Shown: positions 37,857 through 48,530, counted from the first letter of the stretch. The stretch is DNA of 64,000 nucleotides from JAFGXT01 sp963677165 (GCA_963677165.2 CAXXSX010000002.1:4216001-4280000), one strand, 5' to 3'. A program made the numbers and translations. Notes: generated by a model not told the origin, from the sequence alone.

Positions 37857-40800
37857 ATGATGTTTTTTAGATTTAGATTAATTTTCTTTGTTCTTGTTGT
37901 GATTGGTGGATTGTACACTAATTATGCATCGGCCACAGAAGACTTACATCAAGCGTATTGGATTTGGAGTTCGAAAAAGGCAAAAGATCATAGTGCTTGT
38001 TATTTCAGGAAAAAGATCAAACTTGATCAAGCTCCTAAAACAGTGAATCTGTTTGTCGTTGCCGATGATGTCGCCGAAATAAAAATTAATAACCAGCCCA
38101 AGAAACCTATTACAGTAGGGTTAAAAGTAAATAAATATGAATTGACGAAATATTTTCATAAAGGAGAAAACATATTTTCAATAAAAGTTCAGAATAGTGC
38201 TTGGCTTGCCGGGCTGATCTGTAAGCTGGAAATTTTTACTGGTGATGGTAAAATGGTATCAATCGAGACTGATACTTCGTGGAAATGTTCGGATGGACTT
38301 TCAAAAGGGTGGGAAGACCTGGCGTTCAATGATTCCTCTTGGAAAAATGCAGTGCTCGTAAGTAAAGCCAAAAATTCTCCTTGGAGACATTTGGTTAATT
38401 GTTCTATTTTTGCAGTGTCGGCACAAAGTACGTTGAAAAAGATTCCACCTGCCAATAGAGGGCATATCATACTTGATGATTTTTCCGATTATTCTTCATG
38501 GATGGGAGGGCCGCGGCGCGGAGTAAAGCGTGGTCATAATGTTCTACCATATCAACTAGGACTGGGAGGCGGACCGGATCGGTCACGCAATGATGGCGGT
38601 TCCGGGATGATCGACTATGACTTTATTGCATCTGATGGACTGATCCTCATGGAAAAAAATGCTGTATATCAAAATAAAGCTATACCGGAATCCATTGAAT
38701 TCGATGCCAACCCACAAGGGTATGATTGCTCCATATATTTTGAACTTATGGACCGCAGTGACAAAAAGATTTTCAAAACCGTTCCAATAAAGCTTTCAGG
38801 CAAACAGTGGAAACGTTATAAACTGAAAATTTCTCCTGAGAATATTAAAGATTTTGACGAAATTGTTTTTCCGATTTCAATCCGCAGGCTGGCGTTTAAA
38901 GGTGAAAAACCGGGAAAGGGGCGTGTGTTAATTGATGATTTGCGTTTTGTTGCTGATTTGTCTAATGGTAAAGGACAGATAACAGTTCGTTCGGAATATA
39001 ACGGGATTGCCTTTAAGCCAAATGAGAGAGTAAAACTTGGTTTTCGTATTCGTAATAACTGGAATCGTGCAGTAAAAGACGTGGTTTCTCTGAAAGTATT
39101 CGATATCGACGGACATCAGGTTTTCAGTGTCCGGAAGACAATCAATGTTGCTGCTTTTGACGTGAAAAAGGTCTTTTTTAATGCTGGTTCTTATTCAAAA
39201 AAAGGCCCGTACAGGATCGATATATCTGTGAACAACGGAAAGTTCAATCAGGGATATGTTGGATGGTTTGGAATATTTAAACCCAATGGCAAACGAATTA
39301 ACAAAAATACAATGTGGTTTGGAGTTGAAGATCAGAATCTGCGTAACTTCCGTTATGAAGATAAATTGCATATTTCTTGGATGAAAGCTCTTGGCGTAGA
39401 TATTATTCGCGGCGGGGCGATTGGTGCTCAGTTTGGTGATGTCCGAGGTTCAAAATTCGGATATGAGCAATATGAAAAAATGTTTAAACCTGTATTGGAT
39501 GCCGGAATCTATATAATCTTCTCTTATGCCGGAACTGTTCCCTGGTGGACTGGTCACCGTCTGGCCGCAAAAGAAGAACTATTCAAAGAACATATTCAGG
39601 ATGTGGCTGAATTTATGGGGAGGAATCCCGGAATAAAATATTTTGAATGGTTCAATGAACCAAATCTTGGTTTTTTTCATGGGACCACCGATGAATACCT
39701 GCGTGCCCAGAAAATGATTTATCCCATTATAAAAAAGTATGCACCGCAGGTTAAGGTGGCAACGGGTGGGGTTGTGATTGGACATCACGATCATGCCAAA
39801 AAAGACTTTGCGGAACGGATGTATAAGGAAAATAAGGATTTCTATGATATTGCGTGCTATCATGGACATGAAGATTATAATTCTCATCTGAGAAATCTGG
39901 CAACACTTGATGAATGGCTTTCGGATGCAAAAATCAGCAAGTCATTCGGCAACTCTGAAGCTGGTGCACGCTCCTACTATAGTGATCCGGGAATGTTTCG
40001 GCTCCAGGCCAACGAACTGATTAAGAAAATAACTTTGACAAAGAGTAGAAATTCTGATTTTTATATCTGGTTTATGCTCCAGGATTATGGCGATAAATAT
40101 ATTAACGCTGACGATTCTTTTGGTCTGATAAATGTTGACAATCAACCAAAACCTTCCTTTGTTGCATACAATGAATTAATTCGCCAGTTAGCGAACACTG
40201 TTCCGGCTAAAAGTCTGCCGCTGGATTCACGTATTACCTGCTATCGTTTTGTACGAAATAATGAGGAAATACTAGTTTGTTGGGGCAGTGGTCAAAAATT
40301 CTCATTTCCTTTAAAATCCAATAACTTAATCGTATATAGCGATGCATTTGGAAATGAAAAGAATATATCATCTCAGGGAGGAATTATTTTTGTCGAGGCA
40401 GGAGCAATGCCTTTTTATCTTCGTGGACCATTGAATTCGATTTCTCCAGTGAAATCTCCAGTGAATCTGCTGCATGTTCCGGTGTTTGTGCCGGGAGAAT
40501 CCGGAATTCTTAATTTTGAGCTGACGAATCCATTTCCGGAAGGTGTGGCTTTTTCAATTAAGGTTGCAGGAATGGAACGGAAAGGCTTAATTCCTGTGAG
40601 AAAAAATTATAAATTCAATGTTCCTGTTCATGTGAAAAAAGATTCTGTATATGGAGATGAAAATATCGGCTGTTCTCTTACGATGAATTCTTCTAAAAGA
40701 AAAACATTATTCAACGGAAAAATTAATGTTCAATATCATATTGCACTTCCAATCAGGACTTCACGGCCCGTCGTTATTGATATTAACAAGCCTGAAATGG

Positions 40801-41321
40801 TAAGAGAATTGATGTTTGCACCCAACACGCCGCGTTGGCAGGGAATTCCTGACTGTTCCGGCAAAATTAAAATAAGCCGTAATAAAACCGGACTCGTCTT
40901 TGATGCGGTTATCAATGATGACGATCATTCCGTACCCGGAAAAAAGGCATATATCTGGCAAAATGATTGTGTTCAGGTTGGAATTGCAAACTCTAAAGGA
41001 CAACATTATGAGTTTACGGTTTCCGGAAACAAAGACGCTTCCGCAACAGTTTGGAGTCATATTGGACCAAATATTCATGGTGGCAGTGGAGTCGGTTGGA
41101 ATGTTCCTGCTGAGGTTAAACGTGTAGACAAAAAGACGATGTACCATTTTGAAATTCCGTTTGATAAACTAGGTCTTTCCGGCCGTAAAGGAGAAGTTTT
41201 CCGGATCGCATTGTTGTTGTGTGATAATGATAAAGGACGCCAGTTAAGGTTTATGGAATGGAATGGCGGTATTCAGCCTATGAAAGATATTAATTTATTT
41301 GGTTGGGCAAAATTTGATTGA
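37857..41321 (+). CDS. secreted multidomain clan GH-A glycoside hydrolase
   Basis: This 1154-residue protein has a signal peptide (to about 24). Residues 30-180 resemble a GH2/rhamnosidase-type sugar-binding sandwich (AYWIWSSKKA, VADDVAEIKIN). Further beta domains reach to about 470, then a TIM barrel with EWFNEPN (Glu601, acid/base) and FGNSEAGA (Glu701, likely nucleophile). A CBM9-like domain closes the protein (about 990-1154). The Glu pair argues for a retaining GH39/GH5-like enzyme. It is the last member of cassette 3. The substrate is unknown. Confidence 0.78.
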   Translation: MMFFRFRLIFFVLVVIGGLYTNYASATEDLHQAYWIWSSKKAKDHSACYFRKKIKLDQAPKTVNLFVVADDVAEIKINNQPKKPITVGLKVNKYELTKYFHKGENIFSIKVQNSAWLAGLICKLEIFTGDGKMVSIETDTSWKCSDGLSKGWEDLAFNDSSWKNAVLVSKAKNSPWRHLVNCSIFAVSAQSTLKKIPPANRGHIILDDFSDYSSWMGGPRRGVKRGHNVLPYQLGLGGGPDRSRNDGGSGMIDYDFIASDGLILMEKNAVYQNKAIPESIEFDANPQGYDCSIYFELMDRSDKKIFKTVPIKLSGKQWKRYKLKISPENIKDFDEIVFPISIRRLAFKGEKPGKGRVLIDDLRFVADLSNGKGQITVRSEYNGIAFKPNERVKLGFRIRNNWNRAVKDVVSLKVFDIDGHQVFSVRKTINVAAFDVKKVFFNAGSYSKKGPYRIDISVNNGKFNQGYVGWFGIFKPNGKRINKNTMWFGVEDQNLRNFRYEDKLHISWMKALGVDIIRGGAIGAQFGDVRGSKFGYEQYEKMFKPVLDAGIYIIFSYAGTVPWWTGHRLAAKEELFKEHIQDVAEFMGRNPGIKYFEWFNEPNLGFFHGTTDEYLRAQKMIYPIIKKYAPQVKVATGGVVIGHHDHAKKDFAERMYKENKDFYDIACYHGHEDYNSHLRNLATLDEWLSDAKISKSFGNSEAGARSYYSDPGMFRLQANELIKKITLTKSRNSDFYIWFMLQDYGDKYINADDSFGLINVDNQPKPSFVAYNELIRQLANTVPAKSLPLDSRITCYRFVRNNEEILVCWGSGQKFSFPLKSNNLIVYSDAFGNEKNISSQGGIIFVEAGAMPFYLRGPLNSISPVKSPVNLLHVPVFVPGESGILNFELTNPFPEGVAFSIKVAGMERKGLIPVRKNYKFNVPVHVKKDSVYGDENIGCSLTMNSSKRKTLFNGKINVQYHIALPIRTSRPVVIDINKPEMVRELMFAPNTPRWQGIPDCSGKIKISRNKTGLVFDAVINDDDHSVPGKKAYIWQNDCVQVGIANSKGQHYEFTVSGNKDASATVWSHIGPNIHGGSGVGWNVPAEVKRVDKKTMYHFEIPFDKLGLSGRKGEVFRIALLLCDNDKGRQLRFMEWNGGIQPMKDINLFGWAKFD

Positions 41322-41473
41322 TTATCAATTATAGAAAAGTATTTATCAGAGGTGATTCATATAGAAAACATGGAATTACCTCTATATTTATAAAAAAAAT
41401 CTTGCATTGCGAGCCGAATATTAGTATCATTAAAGCTTAAGATTTTGTTTTTTTATTCTAGGAGTAGGGTTTC

Positions 41474-43402
41474 ATGATATTTAGTAAGTTTTGCAAGATT
41501 TTTACCGTAGTCGCTTGCTTTGCCGGATTTAGCGCGTTAGCCGATGAGCAGCCTTGGGAGATGCTGCTGAAGAAAAATAAGTTAGACGCAAAGAAACTGC
41601 AGATTAATACGAAGATGTATTTCGGAATGGGAAAATTTCCCCGCAAGGCATTCAAGACAGTCTGGGAAGACTGGACCAAACTTGATGCTATGACAATGAG
41701 TATCGGAGATGATTTTATTACCGCCTCCGGCAGTTGTTTCAAATTGCTCTACATTGCGGCAAAATACAACGATACTTTTTCCATCAATAAAAATCCAGTT
41801 GCTCCGCTTGATGGCAACGGTCATGAACGCTTACTTAAGGCGATTGAGAATATTCAGAACTTTTGCAAAGTTCCTCTGAAGGACACGATGCGCAAGGTTC
41901 TATTGGAAGCGATCGGAAAGATTCCGGAAGACGTTGCCGCAAATGCCTCTGTAATTCTTAATGTTGTTCCCGCCGCGTGTGAATTGCGCGACCAGTCGCT
42001 GAAAGATGTTTCTTCAAAGGTTAAGTTGAATAAGCTCTTCCGATTGGCGGTAAAACTTACCAGTAATTACAGCGTTCCCAAATATACCCGACTTCTGCTT
42101 GAGAAAGGCGATATGAAACCGCTTTCTGCTGGAGCGATGCTGCTGGCTCAGGCGATTGATGCCGCTACGGAAAAGGTGCCGGAAGTCAAGGATGAGTTTG
42201 CTTTCAGCTATAAAACGCCATTGGGAATTATTGCCATAAACGGTAAACAGAATAATACCTATGACAAGGGTGACTATCTGTTGATTGTTGATGGCGGCGG
42301 CGATGATATCTATAGTGACGGTGCTACAACTAACAATGAAAAAAATCCGGTTTCCGTCTTGATTGATTATGCCGGAAACGATAAATATGAATCCACTGAA
42401 ATTGCCTTCGGTACTGGAATTCTCGGGTACGGTATGCTGGTCGATTGCGATGGTGACGATTCCTATGATTCCAAAAATGGGATTGGTTATTGTGCCTGGG
42501 GGACCGGGCTTGTTCTCGACCGTGGTAACGGAAAGGATAAATATAAAATTGATACCCGTGGTCTTGCCTGTGGTTCCATGGGGATGACCGTGGTTAATGA
42601 TTGCGGCGGCGATGATACCTATTATTGTCGTTGGCTGGGAATAGGACTTGCCAGAGTTGGCGCTTGTGCCGCAGTGGTTGACGCTTCCGGTAATGATTCA
42701 TACGAAGCTGATGATAAGAAAATCAGTAATCCTTCTCCTCAAACTCAAAAGCACAACACCAGTCTTGCTATGGGCTGTGGCTTTGGGCGTCGCGCGCATC
42801 CCGGTGACCGTTATTCCCTGGCGGGTGGCGTAGGCGCTTTGGTAGACGGTGCCGGTGACGATACTTATATATCGGGTGTTTTCGGACAGGGGATTGCTTA
42901 CTGGTTTGCGCTTGGCGTGCTGGTTGATTTTGGCGGCAATGATAAACACACTGGAGTATGGTATAGTCAGGGCGCTTCGGCTCATTACGCGGTTGGAGCC
43001 TTGCTGGATACTGGCGGCGATGATTTTTATGATCTTACAATGAATCAGGGGCAGGGACACGGACGCGATTTCAGCGTTGGCTTGCTTCATGATATCGGCG
43101 GTAGTGATGTGGTTAAAAATCCCGGTAATGCCGTAGGTAATTCGAATCTTAACGGCGTAGGCCTATTCTGGAAGCAGAATGGCAAGATGGACTTTCAATG
43201 TCCGGGCAAAGCTCCGGGTTCTGTTGGGATCGGCAGAAAAGGTATTTGGGGACTTGGATTGTTTAGAGCCGAAAACGGCGAGTTTATTTTCCGGGAAGAT
43301 AAATATGCCGGACAGGACCGCAGTTGGATCAGACCTCATAAGCATCCAAAGGCTTATGGCATCGGCATGGCAAGTTCAAAAGCCGTAAATCCTTCTAAAT
43401 AG
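41474..43402 (+). CDS. secreted protein with GDDxY repeats
   Basis: This 642-residue protein has a signal peptide (to about 23) and a helical N-terminal part (to about 250). Eight or so repeats of about 30 residues follow, built on (G/A)GDDxY or GNDxY and GxGxLVD, as in DGGGDDIYSDG, DGAGDDTYISG and DTGGDDFYDL. The regular Asp-rich turns suggest a calcium-binding beta-solenoid, reminiscent of but not identical to RTX nonapeptides. No catalytic site is recognised. It may be a surface or extracellular structural protein. Confidence 0.7.
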   Translation: MIFSKFCKIFTVVACFAGFSALADEQPWEMLLKKNKLDAKKLQINTKMYFGMGKFPRKAFKTVWEDWTKLDAMTMSIGDDFITASGSCFKLLYIAAKYNDTFSINKNPVAPLDGNGHERLLKAIENIQNFCKVPLKDTMRKVLLEAIGKIPEDVAANASVILNVVPAACELRDQSLKDVSSKVKLNKLFRLAVKLTSNYSVPKYTRLLLEKGDMKPLSAGAMLLAQAIDAATEKVPEVKDEFAFSYKTPLGIIAINGKQNNTYDKGDYLLIVDGGGDDIYSDGATTNNEKNPVSVLIDYAGNDKYESTEIAFGTGILGYGMLVDCDGDDSYDSKNGIGYCAWGTGLVLDRGNGKDKYKIDTRGLACGSMGMTVVNDCGGDDTYYCRWLGIGLARVGACAAVVDASGNDSYEADDKKISNPSPQTQKHNTSLAMGCGFGRRAHPGDRYSLAGGVGALVDGAGDDTYISGVFGQGIAYWFALGVLVDFGGNDKHTGVWYSQGASAHYAVGALLDTGGDDFYDLTMNQGQGHGRDFSVGLLHDIGGSDVVKNPGNAVGNSNLNGVGLFWKQNGKMDFQCPGKAPGSVGIGRKGIWGLGLFRAENGEFIFREDKYAGQDRSWIRPHKHPKAYGIGMASSKAVNPSK

Positions 43403-43576
43403 AGTTGTATTTATTTCATGCTGGACTATCTTATCGACCGGTTTATAATGAACTTCCCTCTGTGAATTGCAAACGCTTTTGACAAAAGCTTAGCATATGT
43501 GAAGCAACCCGAAGGGGCAGGATTAAGCCTGATAAATTTAATGTTTTTCCGTTTCCGAAAGGAGCGTCAGCGACTG

Positions 43577-43614
43577 GAGCTTGAAGCGGTAATAACGTCG
43601 TCCGTCGTACGGAC
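43577..43614 (+). repeat. dispersed CGTCGTACGGA repeat, copy 1
   Basis: It matches 54244-54281 in about 34 of 38 positions, both ending CGTCGTACGGAC. It lies just before the rlmI ribosome site (AAGGAA). The 43403-43576 spacer also has a GCTTTTGACAAAAGC palindrome near 43475 and no gene. Confidence 0.6.
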
Positions 43615-43625
43615 AAGGAAATACA

Positions 43626-44816
43626 ATGTTGACAGTCAAATTAAAGCGCGGACGCGAGAAAAGCGTTTATAACCGGCATCCGTGGATATTTTCCGGAGCG
43701 CTGGATAAATGTGATGATATATCAGCCGGGGCCGGAGCAACAGTAGCCGTTGTCGATGCTAAAGATCGGCCTGTTGGAATTGGTGCATGGTCACCCACTT
43801 CAATGATACGTGTGCGGATGTGGAGCTTTGATTCCAATGAATCCATTGACCACACATTTTTTGTAAAACGTGTTTCTCAAGCGGTTGAGACTCGAAAAAA
43901 GCTTGGGCTTTTAAGTGAAGACGGCGGCTGTCGTTTGATTGCCGGTGAATCTGATGGACTTCCAGGGTTGGTTGTTGATTTTTATGCTGGGTTTCTTGTC
44001 TGTCAGTTTCAGGCGTGTGGAGTAGAGTTCCATAAGCAGGATATTATCGCGGCTTTGACTGAAGTGATAAATCCATTAGGGATATTTGAACGATCCGATA
44101 CGGCATCCAGAAAGAAGGAAGGGCTTGAAGAGTCAGTAGGACTTCTTGCCGGTCAGGAACCGCCGGAATCGATTGTGATTCGGGAGAAGGAACTGAAGTT
44201 TAATGTTGATGTGCGACATGGACATAAGACCGGTTTTTATCTTGATCAGTGCGATAACCGTTCTGCTGTCGTTTCTGCATGTTCTGGAAACGAGGTTCTG
44301 AATTGCTTTTCCTATACTGGAGCTTTTTCCGCATGGGCAATGCAGGCTGGCGCACAAAAGGTTACCGATATTGATGCCTCGGAATTTGCGTTGTCTACCG
44401 CTGTCGCAAACTACGAGTTGAACGGTTTTAAGCCGGAACTTTACGAGCAGATTTGCGGTGATGTGTTCATGGAATTGAGAAAATTTCGTGATTGTCGCAG
44501 AACATTTGACGTGATTATTCTTGATCCTCCCAAGTTTGCCGACTCCAAGGGCAAAGTAAACAAGGCGGCTAGAGCCTACAAAGATATCAATATGCTGGGA
44601 TTGAAACTACTGCGTCCGGGAGGACGGTTGTTTACTTTTTCATGTTCCGGTTCAATTACTGCAGAACTTTTCCAGAAAATAGTAGCCGATGCAGCTATTG
44701 ATGCCAAACGCGAGGCGAAAGTAGTCAGGCGTTTATTTCAAGCTGAAGATCACCCCGTGGCGCTGAATTATCCCGAAGGTCTTTATTTGAAAGGGCTGGA
44801 GTGTATTGTTTCCTGA
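43626..44816 (+). CDS. 23S rRNA m5C methyltransferase, RlmI family
   Basis: This 396-residue class I SAM-dependent enzyme of the RlmI type methylates cytosine 1962 of 23S rRNA. It has an N-terminal PUA domain (1-80, HPWIFSGAL), the SAM motif NCFSYTGAFSAWAM, DIDAS, ILDPPKFA and FSCSGSI with the catalytic Cys. Its stop lies 2 bp from the convergent gene at 44819. Confidence 0.9.
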   Translation: MLTVKLKRGREKSVYNRHPWIFSGALDKCDDISAGAGATVAVVDAKDRPVGIGAWSPTSMIRVRMWSFDSNESIDHTFFVKRVSQAVETRKKLGLLSEDGGCRLIAGESDGLPGLVVDFYAGFLVCQFQACGVEFHKQDIIAALTEVINPLGIFERSDTASRKKEGLEESVGLLAGQEPPESIVIREKELKFNVDVRHGHKTGFYLDQCDNRSAVVSACSGNEVLNCFSYTGAFSAWAMQAGAQKVTDIDASEFALSTAVANYELNGFKPELYEQICGDVFMELRKFRDCRRTFDVIILDPPKFADSKGKVNKAARAYKDINMLGLKLLRPGGRLFTFSCSGSITAELFQKIVADAAIDAKREAKVVRRLFQAEDHPVALNYPEGLYLKGLECIVS

Positions 44817-44818
44817 GA

Positions 44819-45433
44819 TTATCTTTTGTAAAGAACGTCTTCGATATCGGGAATTTTTAGAGCACGCTTTTTATAGCTTTCAATTGTCTTTTTGCGGAGT
44901 TCGATCATTGTTTCGCGATACTCTATTTCGGCATCCCAATGTTCTACTTCAAGATCAAGGATTTCTTTTGCTAGTTTAAACTTTTTAGGATCATCTTTAT
45001 AACGCGTGCATAGATTTGAGCGGTGTTGGAGAGTTCCTTCCCGGTAATAGAGGTTTTTTAACAAGTCGAATTTCTTATTTAACAAATCGCGTTCCATGTC
45101 TGCCATAACAGCGGAATAATATGCACGGTAAGTATTGATTTTGAGTGCGTCTTTAATGGTTTTTTCATAAGCGGCCAGGACCTCGTGATTTTTGTCGCAA
45201 AATTTTTGAATTTCGGTAAGATAAACCATTCGTTCCGGATTATTCTTATTACGCTTTATTTCTTTGTCCAGCCACTTGTTTGGTAGTTTTACGCTATTTT
45301 GAAAAGAATGAAGCCATTTCAGGTATCGCTGACAATTTCTTTTTTCATGATTGTACATTTTACGATCAGCGCGACCGCCCCAAACGGCAGCGGTTATAAA
45401 TAAAGTCAAAATTACAGCAAATATTTTTTTCAT
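44819..45433 (-). CDS. exported helical protein of unknown function
   Basis: This 204-residue protein has a signal peptide (MKKIFAVILTLFITAAVWG). The mature part is predicted almost wholly helical and is strongly charged (Lys/Glu/Arg), with coiled-coil-like character and two Cys (C34, C73). I recognise no family. It follows rnr by 10 bp on the same strand, so it is co-transcribed. Confidence 0.6.
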   Translation of the reverse strand: MKKIFAVILTLFITAAVWGGRADRKMYNHEKRNCQRYLKWLHSFQNSVKLPNKWLDKEIKRNKNNPERMVYLTEIQKFCDKNHEVLAAYEKTIKDALKINTYRAYYSAVMADMERDLLNKKFDLLKNLYYREGTLQHRSNLCTRYKDDPKKFKLAKEILDLEVEHWDAEIEYRETMIELRKKTIESYKKRALKIPDIEDVLYKR

Positions 45434-45443
45434 GGTTTCTTCC

Positions 45444-47477
45444 TTATGCGGGTTTGAAAACAGCTTGTCCTTTTATAAAATCAATTTGTGACAAGCGCAG
45501 GTAGATAAAATCTCCGGCTTTGTATTCTGTTTTTCCATAGACGGAAACGAGGCGTCCTTCCGAGCGACGAAGTTTGAAATTACCGCGTAAGGAATCAATC
45601 GGGACAAAGCCATAAATACCGAGACTTTGAATATCCACCAGCAGTCCGGCCGCATTAACCTTGGCAACCAGTCCTTCATGAAGAAGTTCATTTTCAGCCT
45701 CTTCATCCAGCATTTGCTGGAGATAGCGCAGCTTCAGTCTGTCATTAGCGGAATACCATGCTTCATCGTTGTTGGCTTCTTTTTCGGTACAGTTTGAAGC
45801 AATTTCTTCAAATTTCTTATTTGACCGGAGTTTGTCGCCGGTGTCAAGCGCCCATAACTGTTGATGTACTACCAGATCCGGATAGCGTCGAATCGGACTT
45901 GTGAAATGACTGTACATGGTTTTTCCCAGCCCGAAATGCAGTTCCGGTTCGGCTTTATACATTGCCCGAGGCAGTGAGCGCAGGAATGAATTCATAATGA
46001 TTGGCTTTTTCGGGCCGTCTTCAACGTCTCTTAAGAATTTATTAATCTCAGTACGGGAAAGCAGGTTCCCCGGATCAATGCCGAAAGAACCGAGCATCAG
46101 TGCCACAAACTCTTCGAGCTTATCGGGATCCGGTTCCGGATGGGTACGGAACAGGCCCGGAACTTTCTTGGTAATCAGTTCTTCCGCAACGGCGGAGTTT
46201 GCCGCCAGCATGAACTCTTCGATAATCTGGTCGGCTTCACGTTGGTTCTTGCGTGCGATACCGGTGATTTCGTTTTTGCCTTCATCACACAATACGCGTA
46301 TTTCGGTTGTCGCGATTTCAAGGAACTGTTCCTTCTGCTTACGCAGACTACGCATTTTTGTGAAAACATCATATATCTTGTCGATATCGGTAACAAAATC
46401 TTTATCCCAGCCATTTAACGGTTTTTTCGTATCAAGATATTCCTGCAGTTCCGCATAGTTCAGTCTGCTGTTTACTTTGATTCTACTGTGAAAACGTTTG
46501 GTTTTCAATATATTTCCGGTGTCGGTATCAACCGTAAACATGACTGTATGAGCCGGGGATACTACATTTTCCGTCAAGCTGATCAGAGCCGTCAAGTCAC
46601 GAGGAAGCATTGGCAGAGTTCTGCCCGGAAGATAGGCGGTAAACGCACGCAGATAAGCTTCTTTGTTCCATTCGCTCTTACGGGTGATCCAGGCCGCTAC
46701 GTCAGCGATATGTACGCCTAGCTGGATTTCATTGGGATTGTCTCCCGGAGCGATTGAAATGGCGTCGTCAAAATCTTTTGCGTCGTGTGGGTCAACTGTT
46801 ATCGTGAATACATCAGTCAGATCGGTACGGTCGATTGGAACGCGTTCAATTTTAGCCGCATCCTGGTTCTGACGTTCGGTATACGGTTCCGGCAGGTCGT
46901 ATTCCGCCATAACCGCATCAAGATCCGATTGAATGGTACCGACTTGCCCGATCCGTTTATTGACAATTCCACGTTTATATCCGCCGCTTTCGGTTTGCAG
47001 GAGTTTTACTTCGATCCAGTCGCCGCGCTTGGCTCCGCAAAGACTGCCACTGACTTGAATGTCTTCTGTTATTCGTTTGTTTAACGGGCGTATCTTATGA
47101 CCGGCAAGCAACTCACCGACAACCGTTTCACGTTTGCGCTCAAGTATTTCAACTACCTTGCCGGCTGGGCCTTTGCCTTCGTCAATTCCGCCTTCGCGTT
47201 TGGGTAGAATAGCTACCTTAACGGTATCTCCATCCATAGCGTTAAGGGTGAATTTTACCGGGATGAAAATATCCTGATCGCCCTCATCCGGGGCAACAAA
47301 GCCGAAGCCGCCGGGAGTCATGGTGATTCTGCCGGTGGTCAGCGGAAGGCGTTCGGATTTTGATGGTATGGCGGCTCTGGAGTGACCTCGGGTTTTTCTT
47401 CTGCCGGTTTTGGGTGCTTTTCCGTATATGTCTCTGATAATATTACGCTGCTTAGGACTTTTGTGTTTCTTACCCAT
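45444..47477 (-). CDS. ribonuclease R
   Basis: This 677-residue 3'-5' exoribonuclease has N-terminal cold-shock-like OB domains (TPGGFGFVAP), the RNB catalytic core with the Asp cluster in VDPHDAKDFDDAI, FTSPIRRYPDLVVH, and a C-terminal S1 domain. A basic N-terminal tail (KKHKSPKQRN) is present. It is somewhat shorter than the E. coli enzyme. GGAG lies 4 nt before the ATG. It is divergent from panB across 205 bp. Confidence 0.95.
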   Translation of the reverse strand: MGKKHKSPKQRNIIRDIYGKAPKTGRRKTRGHSRAAIPSKSERLPLTTGRITMTPGGFGFVAPDEGDQDIFIPVKFTLNAMDGDTVKVAILPKREGGIDEGKGPAGKVVEILERKRETVVGELLAGHKIRPLNKRITEDIQVSGSLCGAKRGDWIEVKLLQTESGGYKRGIVNKRIGQVGTIQSDLDAVMAEYDLPEPYTERQNQDAAKIERVPIDRTDLTDVFTITVDPHDAKDFDDAISIAPGDNPNEIQLGVHIADVAAWITRKSEWNKEAYLRAFTAYLPGRTLPMLPRDLTALISLTENVVSPAHTVMFTVDTDTGNILKTKRFHSRIKVNSRLNYAELQEYLDTKKPLNGWDKDFVTDIDKIYDVFTKMRSLRKQKEQFLEIATTEIRVLCDEGKNEITGIARKNQREADQIIEEFMLAANSAVAEELITKKVPGLFRTHPEPDPDKLEEFVALMLGSFGIDPGNLLSRTEINKFLRDVEDGPKKPIIMNSFLRSLPRAMYKAEPELHFGLGKTMYSHFTSPIRRYPDLVVHQQLWALDTGDKLRSNKKFEEIASNCTEKEANNDEAWYSANDRLKLRYLQQMLDEEAENELLHEGLVAKVNAAGLLVDIQSLGIYGFVPIDSLRGNFKLRRSEGRLVSVYGKTEYKAGDFIYLRLSQIDFIKGQAVFKPA

Positions 47478-47682
47478 TTTGCTCCGCCGATTATATTAAT
47501 TGAATATATTGTTATTGGATCAGCAATTTGACATGAGAATTTTTTTCCCATATTCTTTTGCCATTTCATTAATAAAGTTGTATCTTACATATAACGGATA
47601 AAATAAGCTGAATATTGTGCAGCTACAAGTCTTTTTTAGAAATTTTCCTTAATCGTTAAATAATCGACAGAGATACTGTAAA

Positions 47683-48483
47683 ATGAACAAAAACAAAAAA
47701 CTGACCGTCAGCGGTTTTCGTCGGATGAAACAAAAGGGCGAAAAAATTGTGATGCTTACTGCTTATGATGCTACAATTGCGCGTTTTGCCGAAGCCGGAG
47801 GAATTACTGCTTTGCTGGTCGGGGATTCCCTCGGAAATACGGTTCTGGGGTTTGAAAATACGATTCCGGTTACACTGGAACACATGCTGCATCACTGTGC
47901 TGCTGTACGTCGTGGTGCTCCCAATTCATTTATTGTCGGCGATATGCCCTTTATGAGTTACCGGGGCAATGCCGATCAAGCGCTGGAAAATGCCGCGCGC
48001 TACCTTCGTGAAGCCGGAATGAATGCCGTGAAACTTGAAGGCGGTAAAGATGTAGCACCGCTGATCAGCCGGATGGTTGCCGCTGGTATTCCGGTTATGG
48101 GACATATCGGGCTGATGCCGCAGCAGGTCCTTACCGCTGGTTACCGGATTGCCGGTAAAACCGAAGATGATGCAGAAAGACTGATTGGGGAGGCTCAGGC
48201 AATTGAGGCAGCCGGGGCATTTTCCGTTGTCCTGGAAGGAACCAATGCCGAGGTCAGCAAACGCATTACTGAAAGTGTTAGAATTCCTGTGATCGGAATC
48301 GGGGCAGGGGTGCATTGTGACGGACAGGTGCAGGTGGTACATGATATCCTGGGACTTTCCGATTTTGTTCCGAAACATGCCAGGAAGTATTTAAATTTAA
48401 CTGCTGAGATTGAAAAATGTTTCAGTCAGTATATTACTGATGTGACAAATGGCGATTTTCCCGGCGAGGAAAATTCCTTTTAA
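47683..48483 (+). CDS. ketopantoate hydroxymethyltransferase
   Basis: This 266-residue PanB transfers a hydroxymethyl group from 5,10-methylene-THF to ketoisovalerate in pantothenate/CoA synthesis. Family motifs are present: LLVGDSLGNTVLG with the metal Asp, GDMPFMSY, KLEGG, MGHIGLMPQ and VLEGT with the catalytic Glu. The length is typical. panC and panD are not in the window. A strong hairpin follows the stop. Confidence 0.95.
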   Translation: MNKNKKLTVSGFRRMKQKGEKIVMLTAYDATIARFAEAGGITALLVGDSLGNTVLGFENTIPVTLEHMLHHCAAVRRGAPNSFIVGDMPFMSYRGNADQALENAARYLREAGMNAVKLEGGKDVAPLISRMVAAGIPVMGHIGLMPQQVLTAGYRIAGKTEDDAERLIGEAQAIEAAGAFSVVLEGTNAEVSKRITESVRIPVIGIGAGVHCDGQVQVVHDILGLSDFVPKHARKYLNLTAEIEKCFSQYITDVTNGDFPGEENSF

Positions 48484-48496
48484 ATAGATCAAACGG

Positions 48497-48530
48497 ATTC
48501 AATCCGAATTTTGTTCGGATTGAATTCTTT
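48497..48530 (+). terminator. intrinsic terminator after panB
   Basis: There is a perfect 12-bp stem, ATTCAATCCGAA/TTCGGATTGAAT, with a 5-nt loop and TCTTT. It lies 13 bp after the panB stop. Confidence 0.8.

Noticed and set aside
45916..46458. A 180-codon plus-strand frame inside rnr
   Set aside because: It is antisense to a highly conserved part of RNase R and has no independent support.
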